From NCBI GenBank assembly GCA_937884235.1, contig CALGBT010000396.1, positions 1 to 12,747 on the forward strand: a DNA stretch of 12,747 nt. Reading direction: 5' to 3'. This DNA is from an uncultured Pseudomonadota bacterium. Lineage in GTDB: Bacteria; Myxococcota_A; UBA9042; CAIXZC01. A model generated the notes under the pieces. The model saw nothing but the letters and a program-made list of their open reading frames with translations, did not search any database and had not been told where the DNA came from. A program made the translations under genes and the position numbers. Shown here piece by piece: positions 6,837 to 12,747 of this stretch (its first letter is position 1; every line of letters starts with the position of its first letter).

Positions 6837-7460
6837 TTACTTGGAGTATAGTTCGACAATCAGTGATTCCTGAACCTGCAGATCGATATCTTCGCGTGCT
6901 GGCCCCGATACCATGGTCGCCTTGAATTCCTTGCGATCGACCTCGAGCCACTGCGGCGGTTCCCGCAGGGGCGCTTCGGCACAGACCGTTACCCGACCGT
7001 GATTCTTGCTCTTGTCCCGCAAGGAGATGACAGACCCGGGCTTGACCTGGAAGGACGGGATGTTGACGATGCGACCATCGACCATGATATGGCGATGACG
7101 CACCACCTGTCGTGCCTCGGAGCGACTGGCTGCAAAACCGGTCCGATAGACGACGTTATCCAGGCGACTCTCAAGCAAGGAGAGCAGGTTCTCGCCGGTT
7201 ACGCCCTTCATGCGTTCTGCCTTCTTGAAGTAAAGGCGGAACTGCTTCTCTAGCAGGCCGTAAGCGCGTCGAACCTTCTGTTTCTCGCGCAGCTGGACCC
7301 CATAGTCGGAGCGCTTGAAACGTCCTTGGCCGTGCTGGCCGGGCGGATAAGCGCGACGCTCGAGGGCGCATTTTTCAGTGTTGCAACGCTCGCCTTTAAG
7401 AAAAAGCTTCAGCCCTTCCCGCCGGCACAATCTACATTTCGCATCAGTGTATCTTGCCAC
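6837..7460 (-). CDS. rpsD: 30S ribosomal protein S4, zinc-binding form
   Basis: This is a 207-residue S4, a primary 16S rRNA binder that starts 30S assembly of the body. The start is GTG, supported by GGAGG six nt upstream; a nearby ATG at 7473 is out of frame. The N-terminus carries four Cys, C9-x2-C12-x13-C26-x4-C31, the zinc-binding (C+) form. The S4 RNA-binding domain lies at about 98-160, opening with LESRLDNVVYRTGFA and containing ARQVVRHRHIMVDG. S4 commonly represses its own operon by binding a leader RNA; the longest gap within the ribosomal block (71 nt) lies just upstream of this gene. It ends with TAA. Confidence 0.98.
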   Translation of the reverse strand: MARYTDAKCRLCRREGLKLFLKGERCNTEKCALERRAYPPGQHGQGRFKRSDYGVQLREKQKVRRAYGLLEKQFRLYFKKAERMKGVTGENLLSLLESRLDNVVYRTGFAASRSEARQVVRHRHIMVDGRIVNIPSFQVKPGSVISLRDKSKNHGRVTVCAEAPLREPPQWLEVDRKEFKATMVSGPAREDIDLQVQESLIVELYSK

Positions 7461-7531
7461 TGCAATCCTCCATTACGGGCCACCAATAGTCGCCCGGCGT
7501 AGCGTCGTGGAACAGCAACGCCACCGCGTCG
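7461..7531 (-). promoter_or_regulatory. 71-nt rpsK-rpsD spacer, possible structured leader
   Basis: This is the longest gap inside the ribosomal block, where neighbouring genes are otherwise 2-34 nt apart or overlap. On the minus strand GGCGT can pair with ACGCC, and the adjacent CGGGC with GCCCG across 11 nt. The second stem ends just before the GGAGG of rpsD. Alternative GTGG/CCAC pairing overlaps the first stem. This would suit translational control of rpsD, possibly by S4, but the pairings are short and were judged by eye only. Confidence 0.22.
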
Positions 7532-7918
7532 TTACACTCTTCTTCTCTTCTTGGGTCGGCAACCATTGTGGGGAATAGCGGTATCATCCCGAATGAGGGT
7601 AACCTTGAGTCCCGTCGCGGACAGCGCCCGCACCGCAGCTTCCCGGCCACCACCTGGGCCCTTCACCAATACAGTAACGCTCTGCAGGCCGTGCTCCATG
7701 GCCTTGCGCGCAGCGTCTTCCGCAGCCATTGTCGCAGCAAAGGGAGTGGACTTCTTAGAGCCCTTGAAACCCTTGCACCCGGCGCTGGCCCAACTGATAG
7801 TGTTGCCCCGCAAATCGGTGAGAGTAACCACCGTGTTGTTGAAGGTTGACTGGATATGAGCCACCCCAACGGGAATGTTCTTCTTGATCTTCTTCTTGCC
7901 ACTACGTGGTCGTGCCAT
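7532..7918 (-). CDS. rpsK: 30S ribosomal protein S11
   Basis: This is a 128-residue S11, a platform protein near the 30S E site and mRNA exit. It has the basic N-terminus (RSGKKKIKKN), AHIQSTFNNTVVTLTD (20-35), and the C-terminal signature running from ALSATGLKV to the PHNGCRPKKRRRV end. The conserved Asn118-Gly119 matches the Asn-Gly that is converted to isoaspartate in E. coli S11. AGGAGAAG, overlapping the rpsM stop, forms the ribosome-binding site nine nt downstream of rpsM. Length and ends are normal. It ends with TAA. Confidence 0.98.
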   Translation of the reverse strand: MARPRSGKKKIKKNIPVGVAHIQSTFNNTVVTLTDLRGNTISWASAGCKGFKGSKKSTPFAATMAAEDAARKAMEHGLQSVTVLVKGPGGGREAAVRALSATGLKVTLIRDDTAIPHNGCRPKKRRRV

Positions 7919-7927
7919 TTTCTTCTC

Positions 7928-8311
7928 CTACTTCTTGCCGGCGATCTTCTTCTTCTTCACTGCCGTCCGACGCGGGCCCTTTCTGGTACGCGCGTTGGTA
8001 TGGGTCCGCTGACCACGCACCGGCAGGCCACGTCGATGGCGCAAGCCGCGGTAACAGCCCAGGTCCATAAGCCGCTTGATATTAGCGGTAACTTCCCGAC
8101 GAAGGTCGCCCTCGGTCTTGTACTCGTTGTCAATAACTTCACGCAGCGCAGCCACTTCGCCGTCCGTGAGCACATCAGTCCTCACCGAGCCGTCAATCTT
8201 GGCTTTCTTGCAGATTTCCTGCGCGTTGAAGCGGCCGATTCCATAAATCGCGGTTAGCGCGATGTCGGTCCGCTTGTTCCGGGGTAAGTCAATTCCACCA
8301 ATACGAGCCAT
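7928..8311 (-). CDS. rpsM: 30S ribosomal protein S13
   Basis: This is a 127-residue S13 of the 30S head, contacting the P-site tRNA and intersubunit bridges with L5. MARIGGIDLPRNKR opens the protein, followed by the helix-hairpin-helix IYGIGRFNA (22-30) and the signature GLRHRRGLPVRGQRTHTNARTRKG (89-112). The Lys-rich tail (VKKKKIAGKK) is slightly longer than in E. coli and probably reaches toward tRNA. AAGGTGG precedes the ATG, nine nt after rpmJ. It ends with TAG. Confidence 0.98.
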   Translation of the reverse strand: MARIGGIDLPRNKRTDIALTAIYGIGRFNAQEICKKAKIDGSVRTDVLTDGEVAALREVIDNEYKTEGDLRREVTANIKRLMDLGCYRGLRHRRGLPVRGQRTHTNARTRKGPRRTAVKKKKIAGKK

Positions 8312-8320
8312 GATACCACC

Positions 8321-8434
8321 TTATCCTTGGCGCTGTTTGTGCCGGGGGTTGTCACAAATCACTCTGACGATTCCTTTCCGCTTGATAATCCGGCACTTGT
8401 CGCACATCTTTTTAACTGAAGACCGTACTTTCAT
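8321..8434 (-). CDS. rpmJ: 50S ribosomal protein L36, zinc-binding form
   Basis: Translating between infA and rpsM gives a 37-residue protein starting MKVRSSVKKMCDKC and ending ICDNPRHKQRQG, the normal L36 length. Cys11, Cys14, Cys27 and His32 form the conserved C-x2-C-x12-C-x4-H zinc site, so this is the C+ form. L36 stabilises domains of 23S rRNA late in 50S assembly. It lies nine nt from both neighbours, an AAGGTG ribosome-binding site precedes the ATG, and the infA-rpmJ-rpsM order is the usual one. It ends with TAA. Confidence 0.97.
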   Translation of the reverse strand: MKVRSSVKKMCDKCRIIKRKGIVRVICDNPRHKQRQG

Positions 8435-8443
8435 AACTGCACC

Positions 8444-8674
8444 TTACCTCTTGTTGCCCGGGGAACGATAAACAATGCGACCACGAGTAAGATCATAGGG
8501 AGAAAGTTCCAACTTCACCCGATCACCCGGGAGAATCCTGACGAAGTGCATCCGCATCTTACCGGCAACGTGGGCCAGAACCCGGTGTCCGTTGTCCAAC
8601 TCGACGCGAAACATTGCGTTCGGTAGCGGCTCAACCACAGAACCTTCCACCTCAATGCCTTCTTCCTTCGCCAT
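8444..8674 (-). CDS. infA: Translation initiation factor IF-1
   Basis: This is a 76-residue IF-1, a single OB-fold that occupies the 30S A site during initiation. The sequence is very close to the family consensus: IEVEGSVVEPLPNAMFRVEL (7-26), HVAGKMRMHFVRILPGDRV (35-53), then LSPYDLTRGRIVYR (57-70). It is about four residues longer than common 72-residue forms because of a short basic end (SPGNKR). The ATG shares one base with the adk stop (TAATG), and GGAGG lies in the last adk codons, so expression is likely coupled to adk. The map gene that often sits here is missing. It ends with TAA. Confidence 0.98.
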   Translation of the reverse strand: MAKEEGIEVEGSVVEPLPNAMFRVELDNGHRVLAHVAGKMRMHFVRILPGDRVKLELSPYDLTRGRIVYRSPGNKR

Positions 8675-9324
8675 TACTCCTCCGTGACCCTTGTTCCAAG
8701 GATCGCTTTTACCTTTTCCAACACCGACGAGGGCGATTCGCCGGTGCCGTCCACTTCTCTAAGGAGCCCCCTTTCGCCATAATACTCCACCAGCGGGGCC
8801 GTCAACTGCTGGTAAACCGCCAAGCGGTTACGAACTGTTTCTTCGTTGTCATCGGAACGCTGGGTCAGCGTCCCACCACACTTGTCACAAACGCCTTCCT
8901 CCTGCGGTGGCAGGAAGTGCCGGTGGTGCATGAAACCACAACCGGTGCAGGTCAGGCGACCGGTCAGACGAACCACCAGCTCATCCGCATCAACGTGGAT
9001 GTTGACTACATGATCGATGACCACCTGCATCTCATCAAGTGCGCTGGCCTGGGGCACCGTGCGGGGGAACCCATCAAGAATGAACCCATTCGCCAGATCA
9101 GCCGACTTCAGACGCTCAGCAACGATCCCCAACACAACTTCGTCAGGCACCAGATTGCCCGCTTCCATATGGCGAGCCGCTTCGATGCCCAGGGCAGTCC
9201 CCTGAGCACGCGCACCGCGCAGCATGTCCCCGGTGGAGACTTGCGGGAGGCCATACAACTCCTCCATCTTCTTGGCCTGGGTGCCTTTTCCAGCACCCGG
9301 CGCACCGAGCATGATGATTCTCAT
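8674..9324 (-). CDS. adk: Adenylate kinase, zinc-binding LID type
   Basis: This encodes 216 residues, long-type adenylate kinase, which catalyses ATP + AMP = 2 ADP in the cytoplasm. The P-loop is GAPGAGKGT (7-15). STGDMLR (30-36) and the FILDGFPRT motif (81-89) form the AMP site. The LID domain begins GRLTC and holds four Cys, C126-x2-C129-x16-C146-x2-C149, a structural zinc site common in Gram-positive and deltaproteobacterial enzymes but absent from E. coli. RSDDNEETV (156-164) closes the active site. The gene begins five nt after secY and ends inside the infA start. Its place between secY and infA is standard. Confidence 0.98.
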   Translation of the reverse strand: MRIIMLGAPGAGKGTQAKKMEELYGLPQVSTGDMLRGARAQGTALGIEAARHMEAGNLVPDEVVLGIVAERLKSADLANGFILDGFPRTVPQASALDEMQVVIDHVVNIHVDADELVVRLTGRLTCTGCGFMHHRHFLPPQEEGVCDKCGGTLTQRSDDNEETVRNRLAVYQQLTAPLVEYYGERGLLREVDGTGESPSSVLEKVKAILGTRVTEE

Positions 9325-9329
9325 TCTAG

Positions 9330-10655
9330 CTAGCCTCTCCTGCCGCGCAAACGAGGTCCGCGGCCGCCCGCAAAGCCCTCGTAATTTCGGGAGATCAGGT
9401 GATACTCGATCTGCTGAGCGGTGTCAAGGGCCACACCCACTACGATGAGCAGCGAAGTGCCGCCAAAGTAGAAGGGAACCCCAAAGCCCGCTTGCAAGTA
9501 GGTCGGCAAAACACAGACGGCCGCGATGTAGACCGCCCCACCAAAGGTAATGCGCGAGAGCACCCGTTCAATATAGTCCGCGGTGCGCTTGCCCGGTCTG
9601 ATACCCGGAATGAAGCCACCCTGCTTCTTAAGGTTATCCGCGACATCCACCGGGTTGAACGTAACCGCTGTGTAGAAGTAGCAGAAGAAGATGATCAAGG
9701 CGACATAGATCACGTTGTAGGTAAGCTGTCCAGGAATCAGCCTGCTGTTCATGATGGCAACCCAGCTAGCCCCGGGGAAGAGATTGCCCAAGGTCGATGG
9801 GAACATCAGCACAGATGAAGCAAAGATGGGAGGAATAACACCGGCCGTATTCACCTTGAGGGGCAGCGTTGTCGATTGGCCACCATAAACCTTACGGCCG
9901 ACCACCCGCTTGGCATACTGCACCGGGATGCGGCGCTGGCCTCGCTCGAAGAAGACGATGACGCCAATGACGATCATGACCACCACCGCGATGATAACCA
10001 GGGTGATGGGCTCAAGCTTGCCACCCTCGAAGGTGGTGAGCTTGAAGGTCTGCACCACAGCATCGGGCAGGCTGGCAACGATACCAGCAAAAATGATCAG
10101 TGAAATACCGTTGCCGATCCCTCGCTCGGTGATCTGCTCGCCGAGCCACATGAGGAACGCGGTTCCGGTGGTCAGCGCCAGCACAGCCAGCAGCTTGAAG
10201 CCGATGCCACCCTCCAGCACCATGCCCTTGGCCACCGAACCGGAGAGGCTCTCAAGCCAGGAGGCAATGGCGAAGCCCTGAAACAACGAGAGCAGCACCG
10301 TGCCGTAGCGTGTGTACTGGTTGATCTTCCGCCGGCCCTGCTCGCCTTCCTTCTGCAGGCGCTCCAGGGAGGGAATCACCACCGCCATCAACTGCAAGAT
10401 AATAGATGCAGAGATGTAGGGCATGATCCCCAAAGCGAAAATAGAAAGCTGCGACATGGCCCCCCCGGAGAAGAGGTCGAAGAGACCCGCAAAACCGGTT
10501 CGAGCTGAACGCATGTACTGCTCCATGATGGAGCGGTCCACCCCTGGCACACTGACAAAGATGCCCAGCCGATATACGGCAAGCATCGCCAGCGTGAAAA
10601 GGAGCCTTTTGGACAGTTCAGGCACACTGCTGATGTTTTTGATGCTGCTAGCCAC
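9330..10655 (-). CDS. secY: Preprotein translocase subunit SecY
   Basis: This is a 441-residue channel subunit of the SecYEG translocon in the inner membrane. I choose the GTG at 10655: GGAGG lies six nt before it and the N-terminus ASSIKNISSVPELSKR aligns with the family start; a longer reading would run 22 codons deep into rplO. Ten membrane segments are visible, at about 17-36, 68-95, 115-135, 150-171, 181-203, 216-236, 266-288, 313-333, 370-388 and 396-414, with the plug near 56-66. Landmarks are ITERGIGNGISL (175-186), the cytoplasmic loop RGQRRIPVQYAKR (238-250) and the LKVNTAGVIPPIFASS pore helix (266-281). The start overlaps rplO by 8 nt. It ends with TAG. Confidence 0.97.
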   Translation of the reverse strand: MASSIKNISSVPELSKRLLFTLAMLAVYRLGIFVSVPGVDRSIMEQYMRSARTGFAGLFDLFSGGAMSQLSIFALGIMPYISASIILQLMAVVIPSLERLQKEGEQGRRKINQYTRYGTVLLSLFQGFAIASWLESLSGSVAKGMVLEGGIGFKLLAVLALTTGTAFLMWLGEQITERGIGNGISLIIFAGIVASLPDAVVQTFKLTTFEGGKLEPITLVIIAVVVMIVIGVIVFFERGQRRIPVQYAKRVVGRKVYGGQSTTLPLKVNTAGVIPPIFASSVLMFPSTLGNLFPGASWVAIMNSRLIPGQLTYNVIYVALIIFFCYFYTAVTFNPVDVADNLKKQGGFIPGIRPGKRTADYIERVLSRITFGGAVYIAAVCVLPTYLQAGFGVPFYFGGTSLLIVVGVALDTAQQIEYHLISRNYEGFAGGRGPRLRGRRG

Positions 10656-11097
10656 TGGTGACCTCCGCCTTGCCGCCCTTGCCTTCGATCTTCTCGATGG
10701 CACTCTTGGAGAAAGCGTCAAGTTTCACGGTAAGTTGTTTTTCAAGCTCGCCATTGCCCAGACACTTGACTGAGTCGAAACGTCCCTTCACCAGGCCCGA
10801 AGCCTTGAGTAGTTCGGTATCGACAATAGTGCCCGCCTCGAAGCGGTTAAGCACACTGACGTTCACCGCCACCACCGTCTTGGCAAAGATGTTCTTGAAG
10901 CCACGCTTCGGCAGCCGCCGGTAGAGTGGCATCTGGCCGCCTTCAAAGTAGGGCGGAATGTTGCCACCACTGCGCTTGCCCTGCCCGTTCATGCCGCGGC
11001 CAGAGGTCTTGCCGAGGCCACTTCCGGGGCCGCGGCCAACGCGCTTCTTCTTCTTCGTGGCACCCGCTGGGGGAGTCAGGTTGCTAAGTTCTTTCAT
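10648..11097 (-). CDS. rplO: 50S ribosomal protein L15
   Basis: This is a 149-residue L15, a 50S assembly protein whose extended N-terminus threads through 23S rRNA. The N-terminal Lys/Gly-rich arm (KKKKRVGRGPGSGLGKTSGRG, in 15-35) and GFEGGQ-like FEGGQMPLYRRLPKRGF (51-67) are diagnostic. The globular C-terminal half, about 75-145, contains the usual AGTIVDTELLKASGLV. AGAGG in the rpmD coding end gives a site seven nt from the ATG, and only two nt separate the genes. The 3' end overlaps the secY start by 8 nt. It ends with TAG. Confidence 0.97.
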   Translation of the reverse strand: MKELSNLTPPAGATKKKKRVGRGPGSGLGKTSGRGMNGQGKRSGGNIPPYFEGGQMPLYRRLPKRGFKNIFAKTVVAVNVSVLNRFEAGTIVDTELLKASGLVKGRFDSVKCLGNGELEKQLTVKLDAFSKSAIEKIEGKGGKAEVTSG

Positions 11098-11099
11098 GA

Positions 11100-11282
11100 T
11101 TAAACCTCTTCCACCTTGACCAGGTGGGTGACCACATTGATCATGCCACGGAACATGGCATTGTCTTCGACCACCCGGGACTGGTGCAGCTTGCTGAATC
11201 CGAAGGAACGGATGGTATCCCGCTGTCGCTGGTTGCCACCGATAATGCTCTTCGAGTAAGTTACTTTCAGTTTCTTCGCCAT
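11100..11282 (-). CDS. rpmD: 50S ribosomal protein L30
   Basis: This is a 60-residue L30, a small 50S protein of normal bacterial length. It shows KVTYSKSIIGGNQRQRDTIR (6-25), then the conserved LHQSRVVEDNAMFRGMINVVTHLVKV. The S5-L30-L15 order is standard. It starts four nt after rpsE, with GAGGT in the rpsE coding end. L30 is dispensable and missing from some lineages; it is present and apparently intact here. It ends with TAA. Confidence 0.97.
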   Translation of the reverse strand: MAKKLKVTYSKSIIGGNQRQRDTIRSFGFSKLHQSRVVEDNAMFRGMINVVTHLVKVEEV

Positions 11283-11286
11283 TGCT

Positions 11287-11823
11287 CTACCTCGTCGAGA
11301 TCTCCTCTACCGTCTTCCCACGCTTGCGCGCCATGGACTCGGCAGAGATGAGGGTGGTAAGTGCTTTCATGGTTGCCCGCACAACGTTATGCGGGTTCGT
11401 GGTCCCGATGATCTTGGTCAAGATATTCTCAACGCCTGCTGCTTCGAGCACCGCACGCACCGGCCCCCCAGCAATGACGCCGGTACCCGGCCCGGCCGGA
11501 CGAAAGACGATCCGGGCCGCGCCATACTTGACGGTCATGGGATGAGGAATCGTGCCATTTACGAGGGCCACTCTTACCATTGCTCGCTCGGCCTTCTCGG
11601 AGGCTTTGCGAATGGCTTCGGGAACTTCGTTGGCTTTGCCGACGCCGGTGCCAACCATGCCTTCGCCGTCACCCTTGACAACGATTGCGGAGAAAGAGAA
11701 TCGTCGACCGCCCTTGACCACTTTCGCGACGCGGTTGATGTGGATCACCTTCTCGACGTAACGCTCTTCTTCCCGCGGGGCGCGACTAGGGTCAAATGAT
11801 GCCTGATAGGTCTTCTGAGCCAT
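11287..11823 (-). CDS. rpsE: 30S ribosomal protein S5
   Basis: This is a 178-residue S5 at the mRNA entry side of the 30S subunit, involved in decoding fidelity and mRNA unwinding. The N-terminal dsRNA-binding-like domain (about 22-85) contains the signature VVKGGRRFSFSAIVVKGDG (35-53) and GMVGTGVGKANEVPEAIRKA (55-74). The C-terminal domain (about 95-165) contains FRPAGPGTGVIAGGPVRAVLE and GTTNPHNVVRATMKAL. The N-terminal arm (2-20) is variable. AGAGGAGAAGG precedes the ATG in the 13-nt gap after rplR. It ends with TAG. Confidence 0.98.
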   Translation of the reverse strand: MAQKTYQASFDPSRAPREEERYVEKVIHINRVAKVVKGGRRFSFSAIVVKGDGEGMVGTGVGKANEVPEAIRKASEKAERAMVRVALVNGTIPHPMTVKYGAARIVFRPAGPGTGVIAGGPVRAVLEAAGVENILTKIIGTTNPHNVVRATMKALTTLISAESMARKRGKTVEEISTR

Positions 11824-11836
11824 TTACCTTCTCCTC

Positions 11837-12214
11837 TTAGAACTTAAGTCCGCCCTTCCTGGCACCTTCGGCCAGCTTGGCAATGATTCCGTTTTTCAGG
11901 TAGATGAATCCATTGCGGTCAAAGACCACCGCTGAAACGCCACCGTCAATGGCCTTCTTGGCCACCAACTCGCCTACAAAAAGGGCTGCGTCCTTGCCGG
12001 ATTTCGCTTCTTCCAGCGCGGTGAATTCGGGCGAGAGGGTGCTGGCCGCAGCCAGCGTTCTGCCTTCACGATCATTGATGACCTGTGCGTAGACGTGCTT
12101 GTTGGAGCGAAATACGCACAGCCGCGGTCGCTCGTCGGTACCAACAATGTGGGCCCGGACGCGTGCTTGCCGTTTCATTCTGGCAAGCGTCTTCTTCAGT
12201 GTTTTCTTACCCAC
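11837..12214 (-). CDS. rplR: 50S ribosomal protein L18
   Basis: This is a 125-residue L18, which binds 5S rRNA with L5 in the central protuberance. The basic N-terminus (MGKKTLKKTLARMKRQARVRAHI) is followed by RPRLCVFRSNKHVYAQVIND (29-48), the typical L18 core, and by the C-terminal VVFDRNGFIYLKNGIIAKLAEGARKGGLKF-type ending split across strand and helix. The start is GTG, with AGGAGG five nt before it and overlapping the tandem stop codons of rplF. It ends with TAA. Confidence 0.97.
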   Translation of the reverse strand: MGKKTLKKTLARMKRQARVRAHIVGTDERPRLCVFRSNKHVYAQVINDREGRTLAAASTLSPEFTALEEAKSGKDAALFVGELVAKKAIDGGVSAVVFDRNGFIYLKNGIIAKLAEGARKGGLKF

Positions 12215-12226
12215 GATGGCCTCCTA

Positions 12227-12747
12227 CTACTTGCCCTTGGCAGTCTTGCGCACGGCCTGTTCGCCGGTATAACGGATACCCTTTCCCCGGTAGGGGTCGG
12301 GAGGCCGCACATGGCGCAGGCTGGCGGCCGTCTGACCCACCAGCGCCTTATCAATACCCTTCAACACGATGGTTGTCGGGTTGGTCAATTCAAGTTCAAT
12401 TCCCTCGGGAATGGTGAACTCACGCGGGTAGGTATAGCCCACCGTGAGCATCAGCTTCTGACCCTGCAACTCGGCCTTGTAGCCAGCCCCATGGATCTCA
12501 AGCCGCTTCTCCCATCCCTTGGTGACGCCATCAATCATGTTCGCAATCAGCGTGCGGTATAGACCGTGCCGAGCGCGCGCATCTCGGGACTCATCACCAG
12601 CTTCAAGAATCACGTGATTGTCCGCTACTTTGACATTCACCATGGACACTGCCTGGCTCATCTGTTTCTTGCCGTCGGCGGTGGCCACCGAGACAAGATC
12701 GCCCTTGATCTCTACCTTGACTTTGTCGGGAATTGGGATTGGTGCCT
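12227..12747 (-). CDS. rplF: 50S ribosomal protein L6 (5' end outside the window)
   Basis: The open frame runs through the right edge. The first full codon is 12745-12743, and 172 residues are visible beginning APIPIPDKVKVEIKGDLVSV, so only about six N-terminal residues (normally near MSRIGK) are missing; a GTG at 12688 is internal, not the start. L6 sits near the sarcin-ricin loop and factor-binding site. Two similar beta-alpha repeats are recognisable, and the C-terminal signature RPPDPYRGKGIRYTGE is present. The gene ends with two adjacent stops, TAG TAG, the second overlapping the rplR ribosome-binding site. Confidence 0.96.
   Translation of the reverse strand, partial: APIPIPDKVKVEIKGDLVSVATADGKKQMSQAVSMVNVKVADNHVILEAGDESRDARARHGLYRTLIANMIDGVTKGWEKRLEIHGAGYKAELQGQKLMLTVGYTYPREFTIPEGIELELTNPTTIVLKGIDKALVGQTAASLRHVRPPDPYRGKGIRYTGEQAVRKTAKGK

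Noticed and set aside
8614..9333. A 239-codon open frame on the plus strand opposite adk.
   Set aside because: It is an antisense shadow of adk, whose P-loop, LID Cys residues and length are all intact.
10656..10721. N-terminal extension of SecY by 22 residues into rplO.
   Set aside because: The extension is Arg/Ser-rich sequence read from rplO in another frame, and the GTG at 10655 has an ideal GGAGG and matches the family start.
12227..12688. A short L6 starting at the GTG at 12688.
   Set aside because: The frame continues upstream through a well-conserved L6 N-terminus (PIPIPDKVKVEIKG) to the window edge, so the gene is truncated by the window and not short.

Overview
All 18 genes I can support lie on the minus strand, so the window reads right to left. 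The right two thirds (about 5381-12747) is the distal half of a bacterial spc/alpha ribosomal operon, in the order rplF (cut by the window edge), rplR, rpsE, rpmD, rplO, secY, adk, infA, rpmJ, rpsM, rpsK, rpsD, rpoA, rplQ. Spacing is very tight: most gaps are 2-14 nt, and two pairs overlap (rplO/secY by 8 nt, adk/infA by 1 nt). The operon promoter must lie beyond the right edge. rpmJ (37 codons) is easy to miss. The usual map gene between adk and infA is absent.

Left of rplQ is a 146-nt spacer with a plausible promoter. It is followed by a two-gene unit: an unrecognised 89-residue helical protein joined by an ATGA overlap to a full-length AarF/UbiB (ABC1/ADCK) atypical kinase with two C-terminal membrane helices. 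A second promoter (TTGCAG, 17 nt, TAAAAT) then precedes a two-lipoprotein unit. The first member is a 754-residue secreted alpha/beta-hydrolase with a Pro/Asp heptad linker and a terminal thrombospondin type 3 repeat. The second is a 292-residue lipoprotein with two carboxypeptidase-regulatory-like beta-sandwich segments, whose start lies inside the calcium-repeat codons of the first. At the extreme left edge a GC-rich inverted repeat runs into a 22-bp tandem repeat that leaves the window.

The organism looks like a Gram-negative bacterium of the former Deltaproteobacteria (Myxococcota/Bradymonadota-like or an uncultured relative). This is inferred from the SecY, RpoA and L6 sequence style, the lipobox Cys followed by poly-Gly and Pro/Asp-rich linkers, and the thrombospondin type 3 repeat; no taxonomic search was possible. 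Base composition is moderately GC-rich. Half of the 18 stop codons are TAG, including seven in the ribosomal block, which is unusual.

The ribosomal block is conventional. The less ordinary content is the 89-aa/UbiB pair, the overlapping lipoprotein pair, the loss of map from the cluster, the stop-codon bias and the edge repeat. I see no CRISPR array, mobile element, tRNA or rRNA, and nothing that clearly amounts to a new defence or biosynthetic system.
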